DNA of 64,000 nt from Thermobifida alba. GTDB lineage: Bacteria > Actinomycetota > Actinomycetes > Streptosporangiales > Streptosporangiaceae. The stretch lies in assembly GCF_023208015.1 (NCBI RefSeq), contig NZ_CP051627.1:4260422-4324421 (forward strand), read 5' to 3'. Below the pieces are notes generated by a model. That model was not told the DNA's origin, searched no databases, and saw only the letters and a list, made by a program, of their open reading frames with translations. Positions within the stretch are counted from its first letter, which is position 1; each line of letters opens with the position of its first letter. Shown here one piece after another: positions 29,564-43,598 of the stretch. The translations under genes were made by a program, and so were the position numbers.

Positions 29564-30952
29564 TCAGATCCGGCGCCACGCCTCCGTGAGCACCTCGCGC
29601 AGCACGCCCTCGATCTCGGCGAAGTGCTCGGGGCCGCAGACCAGCGGCGGGGCGAGCTGCACGACGGGGTCGCCGCGGTCGTCGGCGCGGCAGATCAGGC
29701 CCGCGTCGAACAGGGCGGGGGAGAGGAACTCCCTGAGCAGGCGGTGCGCCTCCTCGTCGGTGAAGGTCTCCTTGGTCTCCTTGTCCTTGACCAGTTCGAT
29801 GCCGTAGAAGTAGCCCTCGCCGCGCACGTCCCCGACGATCGGCAGGTCCAGCAGCTTCTCCAGGGTCGACCGGAACACCGGCGCGTTGGCCTGCACGTGT
29901 CCGATGAGGCCCTCGCGTTCGAAGACGTCCAGGTTGGCCAGTGCCGCGGCGGCGGCCACCGGGTGCCCGGCGAAGGTGATGCCGTGCAGGAAGGTGTTGC
30001 CCGCCTCCTGGAACGGCTCCATCAGCTTCTCGCGCGCGATCAGGCCGCCCATCGGCACGTAGCCGGAGGTGACGCCCTTGGCGAAGGTGATCATGTCCGG
30101 CAGGTAGTCGAACCGCTGCGCGCCGAAGTACGCGCCCAGCCGTCCGAACGCGCAGATGACCTCGTCCGACACCAGCAGCACGCCGTAGCGGTCGCAGATC
30201 TCGCGCAGCCGCTGGAAGTACCCGGGCGGCGGCGGGAAGCAGCCGCCGGAGTTCTGCACCGGCTCGACGTAGACGGCCGCCACGCTCTCCGGGTCGTTCT
30301 GCAGGATCGCCTCCTCGACCTGGTCGGCGGCCCAGCGTCCGAACGCCTCGGGGTCGTCGCCGTGCACGGGGGCGCGGTAGAAGTTGGTGTTGGGCACCTG
30401 GATGGTGCTCGACACCAGCGGTTCGAACGGGGTCTTGATCGCCTGGAGCCCGGTGATCGACAGCGCGCCCATGCTGGTGCCGTGGTAGGCGATGCGGCGG
30501 CTGATCACCTTGTGCCGGGTGGGCTGGCCGATGAGCTTGAAGTACTGGCGGGCCAGCTTCCAGGCGGACTCCACGGCCTCGGAGCCGCTCGTGGTGAAGA
30601 AGACCCGGTTGAGGTCGCCCGGCGCCAGGTCGGCGAGGCGGTCCGCCAACTCGATGGCGGTGGGGTGGGCGTAGGTCCAGATCGGGAAGTAGGCCAGCTT
30701 CCGGGACTGCTCGGCGATCGCCTCGGCGATCTCGGCGCGGCCGTGCCCGACCTGGGAGACGAACAGGCCGGCGAGGCCGTCCAGGTACCGTTTGCCGTTG
30801 ACGTCGTAGACGTAGGGGCCCTCGCCCCGCGCGATCACCGGGACGTCGGCGTCCTGGTACGTCGCCATTTCGGTGAAGTGCATCCACAGGTGGTCCCTGG
30901 CCGCCTGCTGGAGCTCGTTCGCCGCGAGTCCGCTACCTGACCGCACTGTCAC
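29564..30952 (-). CDS. Class III omega-aminotransferase, probably polyamine or omega-amino acid:pyruvate
   Basis: A 462-residue PLP enzyme of aminotransferase class III. It has FFTTSGSEAVESAWKLARQY (PLP phosphate contacts), SRRIAYHGTSMGALSITGL, LLVSDEVICAFGRLG (Asp bound to the PLP ring nitrogen) and the Schiff-base Lys in ITFAKGVTSGYVPMGG (about residue 291). The overall pattern matches beta-alanine/putrescine:pyruvate transaminases. Divergent from the aminoaldehyde dehydrogenase and PotABCD genes, so putrescine or a related diamine is the likely donor, giving 4-aminobutanal. The GTG start gives MTVRSGSG. Confidence 0.88.
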   Translation of the reverse strand: MTVRSGSGLAANELQQAARDHLWMHFTEMATYQDADVPVIARGEGPYVYDVNGKRYLDGLAGLFVSQVGHGRAEIAEAIAEQSRKLAYFPIWTYAHPTAIELADRLADLAPGDLNRVFFTTSGSEAVESAWKLARQYFKLIGQPTRHKVISRRIAYHGTSMGALSITGLQAIKTPFEPLVSSTIQVPNTNFYRAPVHGDDPEAFGRWAADQVEEAILQNDPESVAAVYVEPVQNSGGCFPPPPGYFQRLREICDRYGVLLVSDEVICAFGRLGAYFGAQRFDYLPDMITFAKGVTSGYVPMGGLIAREKLMEPFQEAGNTFLHGITFAGHPVAAAAALANLDVFEREGLIGHVQANAPVFRSTLEKLLDLPIVGDVRGEGYFYGIELVKDKETKETFTDEEAHRLLREFLSPALFDAGLICRADDRGDPVVQLAPPLVCGPEHFAEIEGVLREVLTEAWRRI

Positions 30953-31043
30953 TTGGTTCCCCCAGAGCTGCGTTCCAGCGGAGGAGCGGCCGACCGGCGG
31001 CGCCCTCCGCGCAGAGAGTCGGGAGCGCGTGATGCCCCCAATG

Positions 31044-31073
31044 AAATAGTTGCATCCAAAGCGGACATGTCAA
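31044..31073 (-). promoter_or_regulatory. Candidate promoter for the aminotransferase gene
   Basis: On the minus strand TTGACA (31068-31073) and CTATTT (31044-31049) are 18 bp apart in a local AT-rich patch. Predicted transcripts would have a leader of about 85 nt before the GTG start. Confidence 0.4.
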
Positions 31074-31153
31074 GTATTAGTCGTGAAATCCAATGTTTAC
31101 GACGGAATCCCTTGTCTTACGGTGGGGGTTCTGCCACTGTTTCCGTAACAGCC

Positions 31154-31173
31154 CTGCGTCTGTCGTGACGCAG
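31154..31173. promoter_or_regulatory. Small inverted repeat before the aldehyde dehydrogenase gene
   Basis: CTGCGTC and GACGCAG pair perfectly around TGTCGT, ending 17 bp before the GTG start and overlapping the region just upstream of the AGGGAGAG ribosome site. Possible operator or translational hairpin. Confidence 0.35.
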
Positions 31174-31190
31174 TCGACCAGGGAGAGAAA

Positions 31191-32645
31191 GTGACCAGCC
31201 ACTCCGACGGCCTGCGCCGCCTGCGTAACTTCGTCAACGGCGAGTTCGTGGACTCCGTCGACGGTCGTACCGCTCCGATCGTCAACCCCGCTACGGGAGA
31301 GCCCTACGCCGAAGCCCCGGTCTCCACCGCGGAGGACGTCGACCGCGCCTTCCGCGCCGCGCACGACGCCTTCGAGAACGGTTGGCGCGACTCCACCCCG
31401 GCCGAACGGCAGATCGCCCTGAACAAGATCGCCGACGCGGTCGAGGCGCGCGCCGACGAACTCGTCGCCGCAGAGGTCGAGAACTGCGGCAAACCCGTCC
31501 AGTCCACCAGAGAGGACGAGATCTGGCAGGTCACCGACGCGCTGCGGTTCTTCGCCGGGGCCGCGCGCGTCCTGGAGGGCAAGGCGGCCGGGGAGTACAT
31601 GGCCGACCACACCTCCTGGATCCGCCGGGAGCCCCTCGGCGTGGTCGGGCAGATCACCCCCTGGAACTACCCGATGGCGATGGCCGCGTGGAAGATCGGC
31701 CCGGCGCTGGCCGCGGGCAACACCATCGTGCTCAAGCCGTCCGACACCACGCCCGTGTCCACCCTGCTGCTCGCCGAGATCGCCGCGGAGTTCCTGCCGC
31801 CCGGCGTGTTCAACGTGGTCACCGGCGACCGCGACACCGGCCGCGCCCTCGTGGACCACCCGATCCCGCGGCTCATCTCGCTCACCGGCTCCACCCGCGC
31901 CGGATACGAGGTCGCCCAGGCCGCCTCCGTCGACCTCAAGCGGCTCCACCTGGAACTGGGCGGCAAGGCCCCCGTCATCGTCTTCGACGACGCCGACGTG
32001 GAGAAGGCCGCCCAGGACATCGCCGCGGCCGGGTACTTCAACGCCGGACAGGACTGCACCGCCGCCACCCGCGTGCTCGCCGCCCCCGGCGTCCACGACG
32101 ACCTGGCCGCCGCCCTCGCCGAGCAGGCCAAGAAGACCAAGACCGCCGGACCGGACGAGACCGACGCCTACTACGGCCCGCTGAACAACCCCGACCAGCT
32201 GGCCCGCGTCAGCGGCTTCTTCGACCGTGTCCCCGACCACGCCGAGGTGCTCACCGGCGGCTCCCGGGTCGACCGTTCCGGCTACTTCTTCTCCCCCACG
32301 GTCGTGTCGAACCTGCGCCAGGGCGACGAGATGGTCACCGACGAGATCTTCGGCCCGGTCATCACCGTCCAGCGCTTCGACGACGAGGACACGGCCGTGG
32401 CCTGGGCCAACTCGGTGAAGTACGGCCTGGCTTCCAGCGTGTGGACGAAGGACCACGCGCGCGCCCTGCGGGTCTCGCGCCGCCTCGACTTCGGCTGCGT
32501 GTGGATCAACACCCACATCCCGATCGTCGCGGAGATGCCGCACGGCGGCTTCAAGCACTCCGGCTACGGTAAGGACCTCTCCCTCTACAGTCTGGAGGAG
32601 TACACGCGCGTCAAGCACGTGATGAGCTACATCGGCAGAGACTGA
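31191..32645 (+). CDS. Aminobutyraldehyde/betaine-aldehyde-type dehydrogenase
   Basis: A 484-residue NAD-dependent aldehyde dehydrogenase. It has the [20 protein letters not shown] segment, the NAD motif [13 protein letters not shown], the general base Glu in [17 protein letters not shown], and the catalytic Cys in [11 protein letters not shown] (about residue 288). The C-terminal [20 protein letters not shown] is typical of 4-aminobutyraldehyde dehydrogenases (PatD/YdcW type). It would convert 4-aminobutanal to GABA. The gene opens a plus-strand run with potABCD genes and an amine oxidase, and is divergent from the aminotransferase that would make the substrate. Confidence 0.9.
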   Translation: MTSHSDGLRRLRNFVNGEFVDSVDGRTAPIVNPATGEPYAEAPVSTAEDVDRAFRAAHDAFENGWRDSTPAERQIALNKIADAVEARADELVAAEVENCGKPVQSTREDEIWQVTDALRFFAGAARVLEGKAAGEYMADHTSWIRREPLGVVGQITPWNYPMAMAAWKIGPALAAGNTIVLKPSDTTPVSTLLLAEIAAEFLPPGVFNVVTGDRDTGRALVDHPIPRLISLTGSTRAGYEVAQAASVDLKRLHLELGGKAPVIVFDDADVEKAAQDIAAAGYFNAGQDCTAATRVLAAPGVHDDLAAALAEQAKKTKTAGPDETDAYYGPLNNPDQLARVSGFFDRVPDHAEVLTGGSRVDRSGYFFSPTVVSNLRQGDEMVTDEIFGPVITVQRFDDEDTAVAWANSVKYGLASSVWTKDHARALRVSRRLDFGCVWINTHIPIVAEMPHGGFKHSGYGKDLSLYSLEEYTRVKHVMSYIGRD

Positions 32646-32746
32646 GACAGCGGCTGGTCCGCCCCCCGGACCAGCGGAAGTGTGCGGCGGGCCCGGCGCC
32701 GGGCCCGCCGCGAGGTACGACCCCCACCCAAAAGGACCACCCGACT

Positions 32747-33898
32747 ATGGCGATCACGACGGAAGAGACACCGGCCGCGTACGGCGCAGAGACGACGGGC
32801 GTCCGGGCGGCCCCCGCCATCAGTCTGGAAGGAGTCAGCAAGACCTACCGCTCAGGGCCGACCACGACCACCGCGGTCGAGCGGGTCGACCTGGAGATCC
32901 GGCAGGGGGAGTTCTTCTCCCTGCTCGGCCCCTCCGGGTGCGGCAAGACCACCACCATGCGGATGATCGCCGGGTTCGAGGAGCCCACCACGGGAACCGT
33001 GCGCCTGGCGGGCAGGGACGTCACCGGCGTGCCGCCGAACCGCCGCGACGTCAACATGGTCTTCCAGAGCTACGCCCTGTTCCCGCACATGACCGTTGCG
33101 GAGAACGTGGCCTTCGGACTGAAGCGCAAGAAGGTGCCCGCCGCCGAGATCCGGACCCGGGTCGCCGAGATGCTCGAACTCGTGGAACTGGGCGACCGGG
33201 CCAAGCACAAGCCCACCCAGCTCTCCGGAGGGCAGCAGCAGCGCGTGGCACTGGCCCGCGCGCTCGTCAACCGGCCCAGCGCGCTGCTGCTGGACGAGCC
33301 GCTCGGCGCGCTCGACCTGAAACTGCGCCAGGCCATGCAGCTGGAACTCAAGCGCATCCAGCGCGAGGTCGGCATCACCTTCGTCTACGTCACCCACGAC
33401 CAGAGCGAAGCGCTGACCATGTCCGACCGCATCGCCGTCATGAACAAGGGGCTCGTGGAGCAGCTCGGCACCCCGGCGCAGATCTACGAGACGCCCGCCA
33501 CCCGGTTCGTCGCGGGGTTCATCGGCACCTCCAACATCCTCACCGGAACGGTCCGCGACTCCTCCGACGGCCGTGCCCGGATCGACTACGGTGACGGCCA
33601 GCACGTCCTGGCCGACGCGGAGCAGGCGGCTTCCGGAACGGAGCTGGTCATTACCGTTCGTCCCGAAAAGATCCGTCTGGGCACAGAGGAACCAAATGCG
33701 AATCTGAGTCGTGTTCGCGGTACGGTACGCGAGGTTGTCTATTTGGGGTCGGCCACGCACTACACCGTGCGGACCGTCCACGACACCGAGATCGTGGTGT
33801 TCCAGCAGAACTCCTCCGACGCCAGCAATCTCGCCGAACGCGGCGACACCGCGTGGCTGTCCTGGCGTCCCGAGCACTCCTACGTGCTTCCCGGCTGA
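32747..33898 (+). CDS. potA: Spermidine/putrescine ABC transporter ATPase
   Basis: A 383-residue ABC ATPase of the PotA family. Walker A is [15 protein letters not shown], the Q-loop sits in [20 protein letters not shown], the signature is [15 protein letters not shown], Walker B is [12 protein letters not shown] and the switch His is in [11 protein letters not shown]. The C-terminal TOBE-like domain (about residues 270-380) contains [10 protein letters not shown]. It energises uptake through the PotB/PotC pair encoded downstream. A long Thr/Ala-rich start precedes the first domain. Confidence 0.93.
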   Translation: MAITTEETPAAYGAETTGVRAAPAISLEGVSKTYRSGPTTTTAVERVDLEIRQGEFFSLLGPSGCGKTTTMRMIAGFEEPTTGTVRLAGRDVTGVPPNRRDVNMVFQSYALFPHMTVAENVAFGLKRKKVPAAEIRTRVAEMLELVELGDRAKHKPTQLSGGQQQRVALARALVNRPSALLLDEPLGALDLKLRQAMQLELKRIQREVGITFVYVTHDQSEALTMSDRIAVMNKGLVEQLGTPAQIYETPATRFVAGFIGTSNILTGTVRDSSDGRARIDYGDGQHVLADAEQAASGTELVITVRPEKIRLGTEEPNANLSRVRGTVREVVYLGSATHYTVRTVHDTEIVVFQQNSSDASNLAERGDTAWLSWRPEHSYVLPG

Positions 33899-33966
33899 GC
33901 GGTCGGCCGGTCTTCCTTTTCCCCATAGAGCTCCCAGCCCTCATATCCCAGGAGCGGTACGACATC

Positions 33967-35205
33967 GTGCGTAAGAACCGATCCATCACCCCTGCAGAAC
34001 TCCGCGGCCTCACTCAGGCCCGCTACAGCCGCCGCGACACCTTCAGGCTCGCCGGACTCTCCGCCGCCGCTCTGGCACTCGCCGGCTGCGGTGTCGAGGG
34101 CCAGAGCCAGGGAGGCACCACCTCGGCGGACTTCTGGGCGGACAAGAAGAGCAACGGCAAGGTCCGCTTCGCCAACTGGCCGCTGTACATGGACCCCGAG
34201 AAACCGGAACTCCAACGGTTCACCGAGCAGACCGGCATCGAGGTCGAGTACAACGAGGCCATCCAGGACATGCCGTCGTGGTTCGGGCAGATCCAGCCGC
34301 TGCTCGCCAACGGCGACGACGTCGGCGCCGACCTGATGGTCATCAGCAACGGTCAGGAGCTCACCAAGCTCATCGCGCTGGGCTACCTCGCCCCGCTCGA
34401 CCGCAAGCAGCTGACGAACTTCACCGAGTTCACCGACGAGTACCACACGATGTCGGCCTACGACTACGGCAACAAGTACACGGTGCCCTACGCCTCGGGC
34501 ATCACCGGCATCGCCTACGACCCCGACCGCGTCGGACGCGAGATCACCTCCATCAAGGACCTGTGGGACCCCGAGTTCAAGGGCCGGGTCGGCATGATGC
34601 GCGACCCGCAGGAGATCTCCAACTTCGGGCTGTTCTACACCGGGGTCTCGCCCGCCGACTCCACCGTCGACGACTGGAAGGCCGCCGCCGAGGCCCTGAA
34701 GCAGCAGCGCGACGACGGGATCGTGCGCGCCTACTACGAGCAGGACTACATCCAGCCGCTCACCAACGGCGACATCTGGATCACCATGGCCTGGTCCGGT
34801 GACATCTTCCAGGTCAACGCCGAAGAGGGCAGCAACCTGAAGTTCGTCATCCCCGAAGAGGGCGGCACGCTGTGGACGGACAACCTGACGATCCCGATCA
34901 CCGCGCCGAACCCGGTCGACGCCCTCATGCTCATGGACTTCCTCTACGACCCGGACGTCGCCGCGAGCCTCGCCGAGTACATCAACTACATCTGCCCGGT
35001 GCCGCACGCCAAGGAGGTGCTGCTCGACCGGGCCGCGGAACTGGGCGGCGAGGAGAAGAAGGCCCTGGAGGACCTGGCGAACAGCCCGCTGGTCTTCCCC
35101 TCCGACAGCGACTACGCCAAGCTGCACAACTACGTGGTCCTGGACGTGGAGTCGGGGGAGGACGAGGAGTTCAACTCCATCTTCCAGGCGATCACCCAGG
35201 CGTAG
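33967..35205 (+). CDS. potD: Spermidine/putrescine-binding lipoprotein
   Basis: A 412-residue solute-binding protein. The GTG at 33967 (AGGAGCGG upstream) gives a leader with a twin-Arg-like SRRDTFRLAG, then the lipobox ALALAGCG; the Cys would be lipidated. The mature part has KVRFANWPLYMDPEKPELQR, SSWFGQIQPLL-like contacts (PSWFGQIQPLLANGDDVGAD) and ITMAWSGDIFQVNAEEGSNL, as in PotD-type polyamine-binding proteins. Eight bp before potB. It captures polyamine outside the membrane for PotABC. Confidence 0.92.
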   Translation: MRKNRSITPAELRGLTQARYSRRDTFRLAGLSAAALALAGCGVEGQSQGGTTSADFWADKKSNGKVRFANWPLYMDPEKPELQRFTEQTGIEVEYNEAIQDMPSWFGQIQPLLANGDDVGADLMVISNGQELTKLIALGYLAPLDRKQLTNFTEFTDEYHTMSAYDYGNKYTVPYASGITGIAYDPDRVGREITSIKDLWDPEFKGRVGMMRDPQEISNFGLFYTGVSPADSTVDDWKAAAEALKQQRDDGIVRAYYEQDYIQPLTNGDIWITMAWSGDIFQVNAEEGSNLKFVIPEEGGTLWTDNLTIPITAPNPVDALMLMDFLYDPDVAASLAEYINYICPVPHAKEVLLDRAAELGGEEKKALEDLANSPLVFPSDSDYAKLHNYVVLDVESGEDEEFNSIFQAITQA

Positions 35206-35212
35206 GACACCC

Positions 35213-36076
35213 ATGACACGGTTGCGAGACAGGGCTGCCCCGTACCTGCTGGCGCTGCCCGCGTGGCTCTGGCTGGGCGCCTTCTTCGTGGTGCCGGTCG
35301 TCGGACTGCTGTGGATGTCCCTGATGACCGGCAACATCATCACGGGGTTCCGGCCGACCTTCAACGTCGCGGTCTACCCGGAGGTGGTCACCACCTACTG
35401 GGAGCAGATCCTGCGCTCACTGGGCTACGGACTGGCCGCCACCCTGCTGTGCATCGTCATCGGCTACCCGGTGGCCTACTGGATCGCCTTCCACGGGGGC
35501 GCCCACAAGTCCACCTACCTGCTGCTGGTGCTGCTGCCGTTCTTCGTGACGCAGGTGCTGCGGACCATCTCCTGGAAGTTCCTGCTCGCCGACAACGGCC
35601 TGGTGCTGGGGCCGCTCAAGACCCTCGGGCTGCTGCCCGAGGACGCGCGTGTCCTCAGCACCACGGTCGCGGTCGTCTTCGGCCTGGCCTACAACTTCCT
35701 GCCGTTCATGATCCTGCCGATCTACGCGGTGCTGGAGCAGTTGGACCACCGGGTCGTCGAGGCCGCCCACGACCTGTACGCGTCCCGGTTCCACGCGTTC
35801 GTCCACGTCGTCCTGCCGCTGTCGCTGCCGGGCGTCTTCGCCGGAGTGCTGCTGGTCTTCGTGCCCAGCAGCGCCGACTACGTCAGCGCCTCGGTGCTCG
35901 GCGGCACGAACAACACCATGATCGGCAACATCATCCAGTCGCAGTACCTGGTCAACAACGCCTACCCGACCGCCGCGGCCATCACGTTCGTGCTGATGGC
36001 GGTCCTGCTGATCGGGATCTTCAGCTACGCCAGGGCGCTGGGCACCGAACGGGTGATGGAGGTGCAGGCGGGATGA
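35213..36076 (+). CDS. potB: Spermidine/putrescine ABC transporter permease PotB-like
   Basis: A 287-residue inner-membrane permease with about six membrane segments, beginning APYLLALPAWLWLGAFFVVP. The EAA motif that contacts the ATPase is in VVEAAHDLYASRFHAFVHVV. Its TGA overlaps the ATG of the next permease (ATGA). The gene order ATPase, binding protein, two permeases is a compact polyamine importer. Confidence 0.92.
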   Translation: MTRLRDRAAPYLLALPAWLWLGAFFVVPVVGLLWMSLMTGNIITGFRPTFNVAVYPEVVTTYWEQILRSLGYGLAATLLCIVIGYPVAYWIAFHGGAHKSTYLLLVLLPFFVTQVLRTISWKFLLADNGLVLGPLKTLGLLPEDARVLSTTVAVVFGLAYNFLPFMILPIYAVLEQLDHRVVEAAHDLYASRFHAFVHVVLPLSLPGVFAGVLLVFVPSSADYVSASVLGGTNNTMIGNIIQSQYLVNNAYPTAAAITFVLMAVLLIGIFSYARALGTERVMEVQAG

Positions 36077-36900
36077 GCGCCACCGCCACGAAGAAGCACA
36101 CCGCCGCGGCGGCCGCGCCCCGGCGGCGGTTCCGGATCAGCTTCGGCAAGCTGTTCACCTGGGCCGTCCTGGTCTGGCTGTTCGTGCCCATCGCGGGCAT
36201 GATCGCGTTCAGCTTCAACGACATCTCCGGCCGCCAGAACGTCACCTGGCAGGGGTTCACCCTCAAGTGGTACGGCCAGGCGTTCGTCTACCCGGACCTC
36301 AACGAGGCGCTGCTCAACACCCTGGTCATCGGGGTGGCCACGATGCTCATCGCCGGCCTCACCGGCAGCCTGCTCGGCCTGGCGATGGGCCGCTACCGGT
36401 TCCGCGGCCAGCGGGCCAGCAACCTGGTGATGTTCGCGGCCATCTCCGCCCCCGAGGTCGTCATCGGCGCGGCGCTGCTGTCGCTGTTCCTCACCCTCAA
36501 CCTGACCACCGGCCTGGTCACCGTGATCATCGCGCACGTCATGTTCTCCATCTCGTTCGTGGCGATCACGGTACGGGCCCGGGTCATGACGATGGACCCG
36601 AGGATCGAGGAGGCGGCACGCGACCTGGGCGCCGACAGCTGGACCACGTTCCGGCTGGTGACCTTCCCCATGCTGTTCCCCGCGATCATGGCGGGCGGCC
36701 TGCTGTCGTTCGCGCTGTCGGTGGACGACTTCATCATCACCACCTTCGTCAGCGGCGACCTCACCACCTTCCCGCTGTGGATCTGGGGCTCCACCCGGGT
36801 CGGCATCCCCCCGCAGGTCAACGTGATGGGCACGCTGATCTTCACGGTGGGCGTGCTGCTCGCCGTCGCCAACGTCGTCCTCGCCAGGCGGCGCTCCTGA
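36073..36900 (+). CDS. potC: Spermidine/putrescine ABC transporter permease PotC-like
   Basis: A 275-residue permease. After a cytoplasmic Ala/Arg-rich start, the first segment is LFTWAVLVWLFVPIAGMIAF. SFNDISGRQNVTWQGFTLKW is typical of PotC. The EAA loop is RIEEAARDLGADSWTTFRLV. The ATG overlaps the potB stop, so the two permeases are made in equal amounts by coupling. Forms the membrane channel together with PotB. Confidence 0.92.
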   Translation: MSATATKKHTAAAAAPRRRFRISFGKLFTWAVLVWLFVPIAGMIAFSFNDISGRQNVTWQGFTLKWYGQAFVYPDLNEALLNTLVIGVATMLIAGLTGSLLGLAMGRYRFRGQRASNLVMFAAISAPEVVIGAALLSLFLTLNLTTGLVTVIIAHVMFSISFVAITVRARVMTMDPRIEEAARDLGADSWTTFRLVTFPMLFPAIMAGGLLSFALSVDDFIITTFVSGDLTTFPLWIWGSTRVGIPPQVNVMGTLIFTVGVLLAVANVVLARRRS

Positions 36901-36941
36901 CCCCGGGGCGCCGCCCGACCCGCCGAGAAGGGTGATATCCC

Positions 36942-38363
36942 GTGTCCGCTACCGCACGCCTGGCCGCCGCCGCGCTGGCCACCGCCGAACCCCGGGTGTT
37001 CTGGCAGGACCCCCGGATCGGGGGCCACACGGTCCCCGAACCGGAGCCGGCGCTGAAGGGGCACCTGGCCGCCGACCTGGCCGTGGTCGGCGGAGGCTAC
37101 AGCGGCCTGTGGACCGCGCTGCTCGCCAAGGAGCGCGACCCCGGCCGCGACGTGGTGCTGCTGGAGGCGCGCACGGTCGGCTGGGCGGCGTCGGGACGCA
37201 ACGGCGGGTTCTGCGAGTCCAGCCTCACCCACGGCCACGCCAACGGCGTGGACCGGTGGCCCGACGAGATCGCCGAACTGGAGCGGCTGGGCCACCAGAA
37301 CCTGGACCGCATCGCCGAGACCGTGCAGCGGTACGGCATCGACTGCGAGTTCGAACGCACCGGCGGCATCACCGTCGCCACCGAGGAGTGGCAGCTCGCC
37401 GAGCTGGCCGAGGACGCGCGGCGGATGCGGGCCCTCGGCTACGACGTGGTGGAGCTGGACGCCGACCAGATGCGCGCCGAGGTGGACTCGCCCACCTACC
37501 TGGGCGGCATCCACGACCGCGACGGGGTGGCCATGCTGCACCCCGCCAAACTCGCCTGGGGACTGCGCCGGGCCTGCCTGGGGCTGGGCGTGCGGATCTT
37601 CGAGCACACCCCGGTGCGGGCGGTCCGCGCCGAACCGGGGCGGCTGCGCCTGGAGAGCCGCGGCGGCTCGGTGGCGGCCCGGCAGGTCGCATGGGGGACC
37701 GGCGCGTTCCCCGGCCCGCTGCGGCGGCTCCGCGCCTTCGTGGTGCCGGTGTACGACTACGCGCTGATGACCGAGCCGCTGACCGCCGAGCAGCGCGCGG
37801 CCGTCGGCTGGTCCGGCCGCGCCGGGATGTCGGACGCCGGCAACCAGTTCCACTACTACCGGCTCACCGCCGACAACCGCATCCTGTGGGGCGGCTACGA
37901 CGTCGTCTACCACTACGGCGGCCGGGTGCGCCCCGAGTACGACCAGCGGCCCGAGACCTTCCAGAAGCTGGCCGAGCACTTCTTCACGACCTTCCCACAA
38001 CTGGAGGACGTGCGGTTCACCCACACCTGGGGCGGGATGATCGACACGTGCAGCCGGTTCTGCGCCTACTTCGGCACCGCCTACGGCGGACGGCTCGCCT
38101 ACGCCGCCGGGTTCACCGGCCTGGGAGTGGCGGCGACCCGGTTCGGGGCGGAGGTCATGCTGGACCGGCTCGCGGGCGCGGAGACGGAACGCACCCGCAC
38201 CGCGATGGTCCGCAGCAAGCCGATCCCGTTCCCGCCGGAACCGCTCCGCTACGCCGGCATCGAGCTGACCCGCCGGTCCATCGCCGCCGCCGACCGCGAC
38301 AACGGCCGACGCAACCTGTGGCTGCGCACCCTGGACGCGGTGGGCATGGGCTTCGACAGCTAG
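36942..38363 (+). CDS. FAD-dependent amine oxidase of the DAO family (gamma-glutamylputrescine oxidase-like)
   Basis: A 473-residue flavoprotein. The dinucleotide motif is LAVVGGGYSGLWTALLAKE (about residues 46-64), with an acid at the end of beta-2 (VVLLEARTVGWAASGRNGGF). The end has HTWGGMIDTCSRFCAYFGT and AAGFTGLGVAATRFGAEVML, as in DadA/PuuB-like oxidases. In the context of the Pot importer and aminoaldehyde dehydrogenase it may oxidise a polyamine or acyl-polyamine to an aldehyde. No gamma-glutamylputrescine synthetase is in view, so the substrate stays open. GTG start, 41 bp after potC. Confidence 0.85.
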   Translation: MSATARLAAAALATAEPRVFWQDPRIGGHTVPEPEPALKGHLAADLAVVGGGYSGLWTALLAKERDPGRDVVLLEARTVGWAASGRNGGFCESSLTHGHANGVDRWPDEIAELERLGHQNLDRIAETVQRYGIDCEFERTGGITVATEEWQLAELAEDARRMRALGYDVVELDADQMRAEVDSPTYLGGIHDRDGVAMLHPAKLAWGLRRACLGLGVRIFEHTPVRAVRAEPGRLRLESRGGSVAARQVAWGTGAFPGPLRRLRAFVVPVYDYALMTEPLTAEQRAAVGWSGRAGMSDAGNQFHYYRLTADNRILWGGYDVVYHYGGRVRPEYDQRPETFQKLAEHFFTTFPQLEDVRFTHTWGGMIDTCSRFCAYFGTAYGGRLAYAAGFTGLGVAATRFGAEVMLDRLAGAETERTRTAMVRSKPIPFPPEPLRYAGIELTRRSIAAADRDNGRRNLWLRTLDAVGMGFDS

Positions 38364-38384
38364 GCCGCCGACCGGCGGGAGGAA

Positions 38385-38406
38385 CGGGGGCCGGTACCGG
38401 CCCCCG
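38385..38406. terminator. Perfect palindrome after the polyamine operon
   Basis: CGGGGGCCGGT and ACCGGCCCCCG are perfectly complementary with no spacer. It lies between the oxidase stop and the convergent response regulator stop, so it probably ends both transcripts. Confidence 0.7.
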
Positions 38407-38427
38407 GCACGTCCGGCCCGACAGCGC

Positions 38428-39050
38428 TCACCGCTGCGCCCGCAGCGCCTGGACCAGGCGGGTCAGCCGGTGGACCGGATCGTTCAGCTCGCGGACCACG
38501 CCCAGCAGCCGCTCGTCGTCCACGGAGTTCTCCCGCACCCCCTCCAGCGTGTCGTTGATCTCGTTGACCAGCGCGGACAGTTCGGCGACGACCGTCCCCA
38601 CCCCCGCGGAGTCCTGGGACAGGTCGCGGCGCAGCCAGTCGCTCTGGCTCTGCAGCTGCCGCCGCAGCCGGTCCAGTTCCAGGAACACCTCCACCTTGGC
38701 ACGCAGCAGCCACGGGTCCAGCGGCTTGGTCATGTAGTCGACGAACCTGCTGGCGTAGCCCCGGAAGACCCGGTGGCGGTCGATCCCCTCGGCGGTCAGG
38801 AAGATGATCGGGACGTCCTTGGTCCGCTCCCGCTGCTTGATGTGCGTGGCGGTCTCGAAACCGTCCATCCCCGGCATGACCACGTCGAGCAGGATCACCG
38901 CGAAGTCCCGTTCCAGCAGCGCCTTCAACGCGGCCTCGCCGGAGTTCGCGCGGACCAGGTTCTGGTCCAGTGAGGTGAGGATGGCCTCAAGGGCGGTGAG
39001 GTTCTCCTCACGGTCGTCGACGAGGAGGATGTTGGCCTTGTAGGGCACGG

Positions 39051-39054
<4 letters not shown>
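38428..39054 (-). CDS. Response regulator with receiver domain and coiled-coil tail
   Basis: A 208-residue protein. The receiver domain (residues about 7-125) has ILLVDDREENL, the phospho-acceptor Asp in VILLDVVMPGMDGFE, FLTAEG and DYMTKPLDP. No DNA-binding or enzyme domain follows; the tail (LELDRLRRQLQSQSDWLRRD, then EINDTLEGVRENSVDDERLL) is helical. The GTG start overlaps the stop of the large hybrid kinase (GTGA), so it is its cognate downstream receiver. Output is probably protein-protein. Confidence 0.88.
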
Positions 39055-43298
<4,244 letters not shown>

Positions 43299-43598
43299 CG
43301 ATCCCCTCCTCCACCGGCTGAAGCGTTGCTGTGTGCGGCCAGGCGTGCGGCGTCACCCAGGAGAGTCTCCGGCCCCAGAGCCCACCCACGACCACGGTGC
43401 ACTACGTTAATCAGACACCTGCTCATTACTATGACGTTTCGGCAGCGTGATGGAATTTCTCCGCCGGGACGAACCGGCACGGGCGTCCCGGTCCCCGACG
43501 CCGCCCCGCAACCGGACACCGCTGCCCGCTCTCGGACGGGACGAGGGCGACCCGTCCGACAAACCACTCTGCCAGCCGAAGGAATCCACGGCTCCGCC
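43299..43598. other. Divergent spacer between hybrid kinase and SpoIIE-type phosphatase
   Basis: About 300 bp. An AT-richer patch at 43400-43450 probably holds divergent promoters. No gene or strong repeat is seen. Confidence 0.45.
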
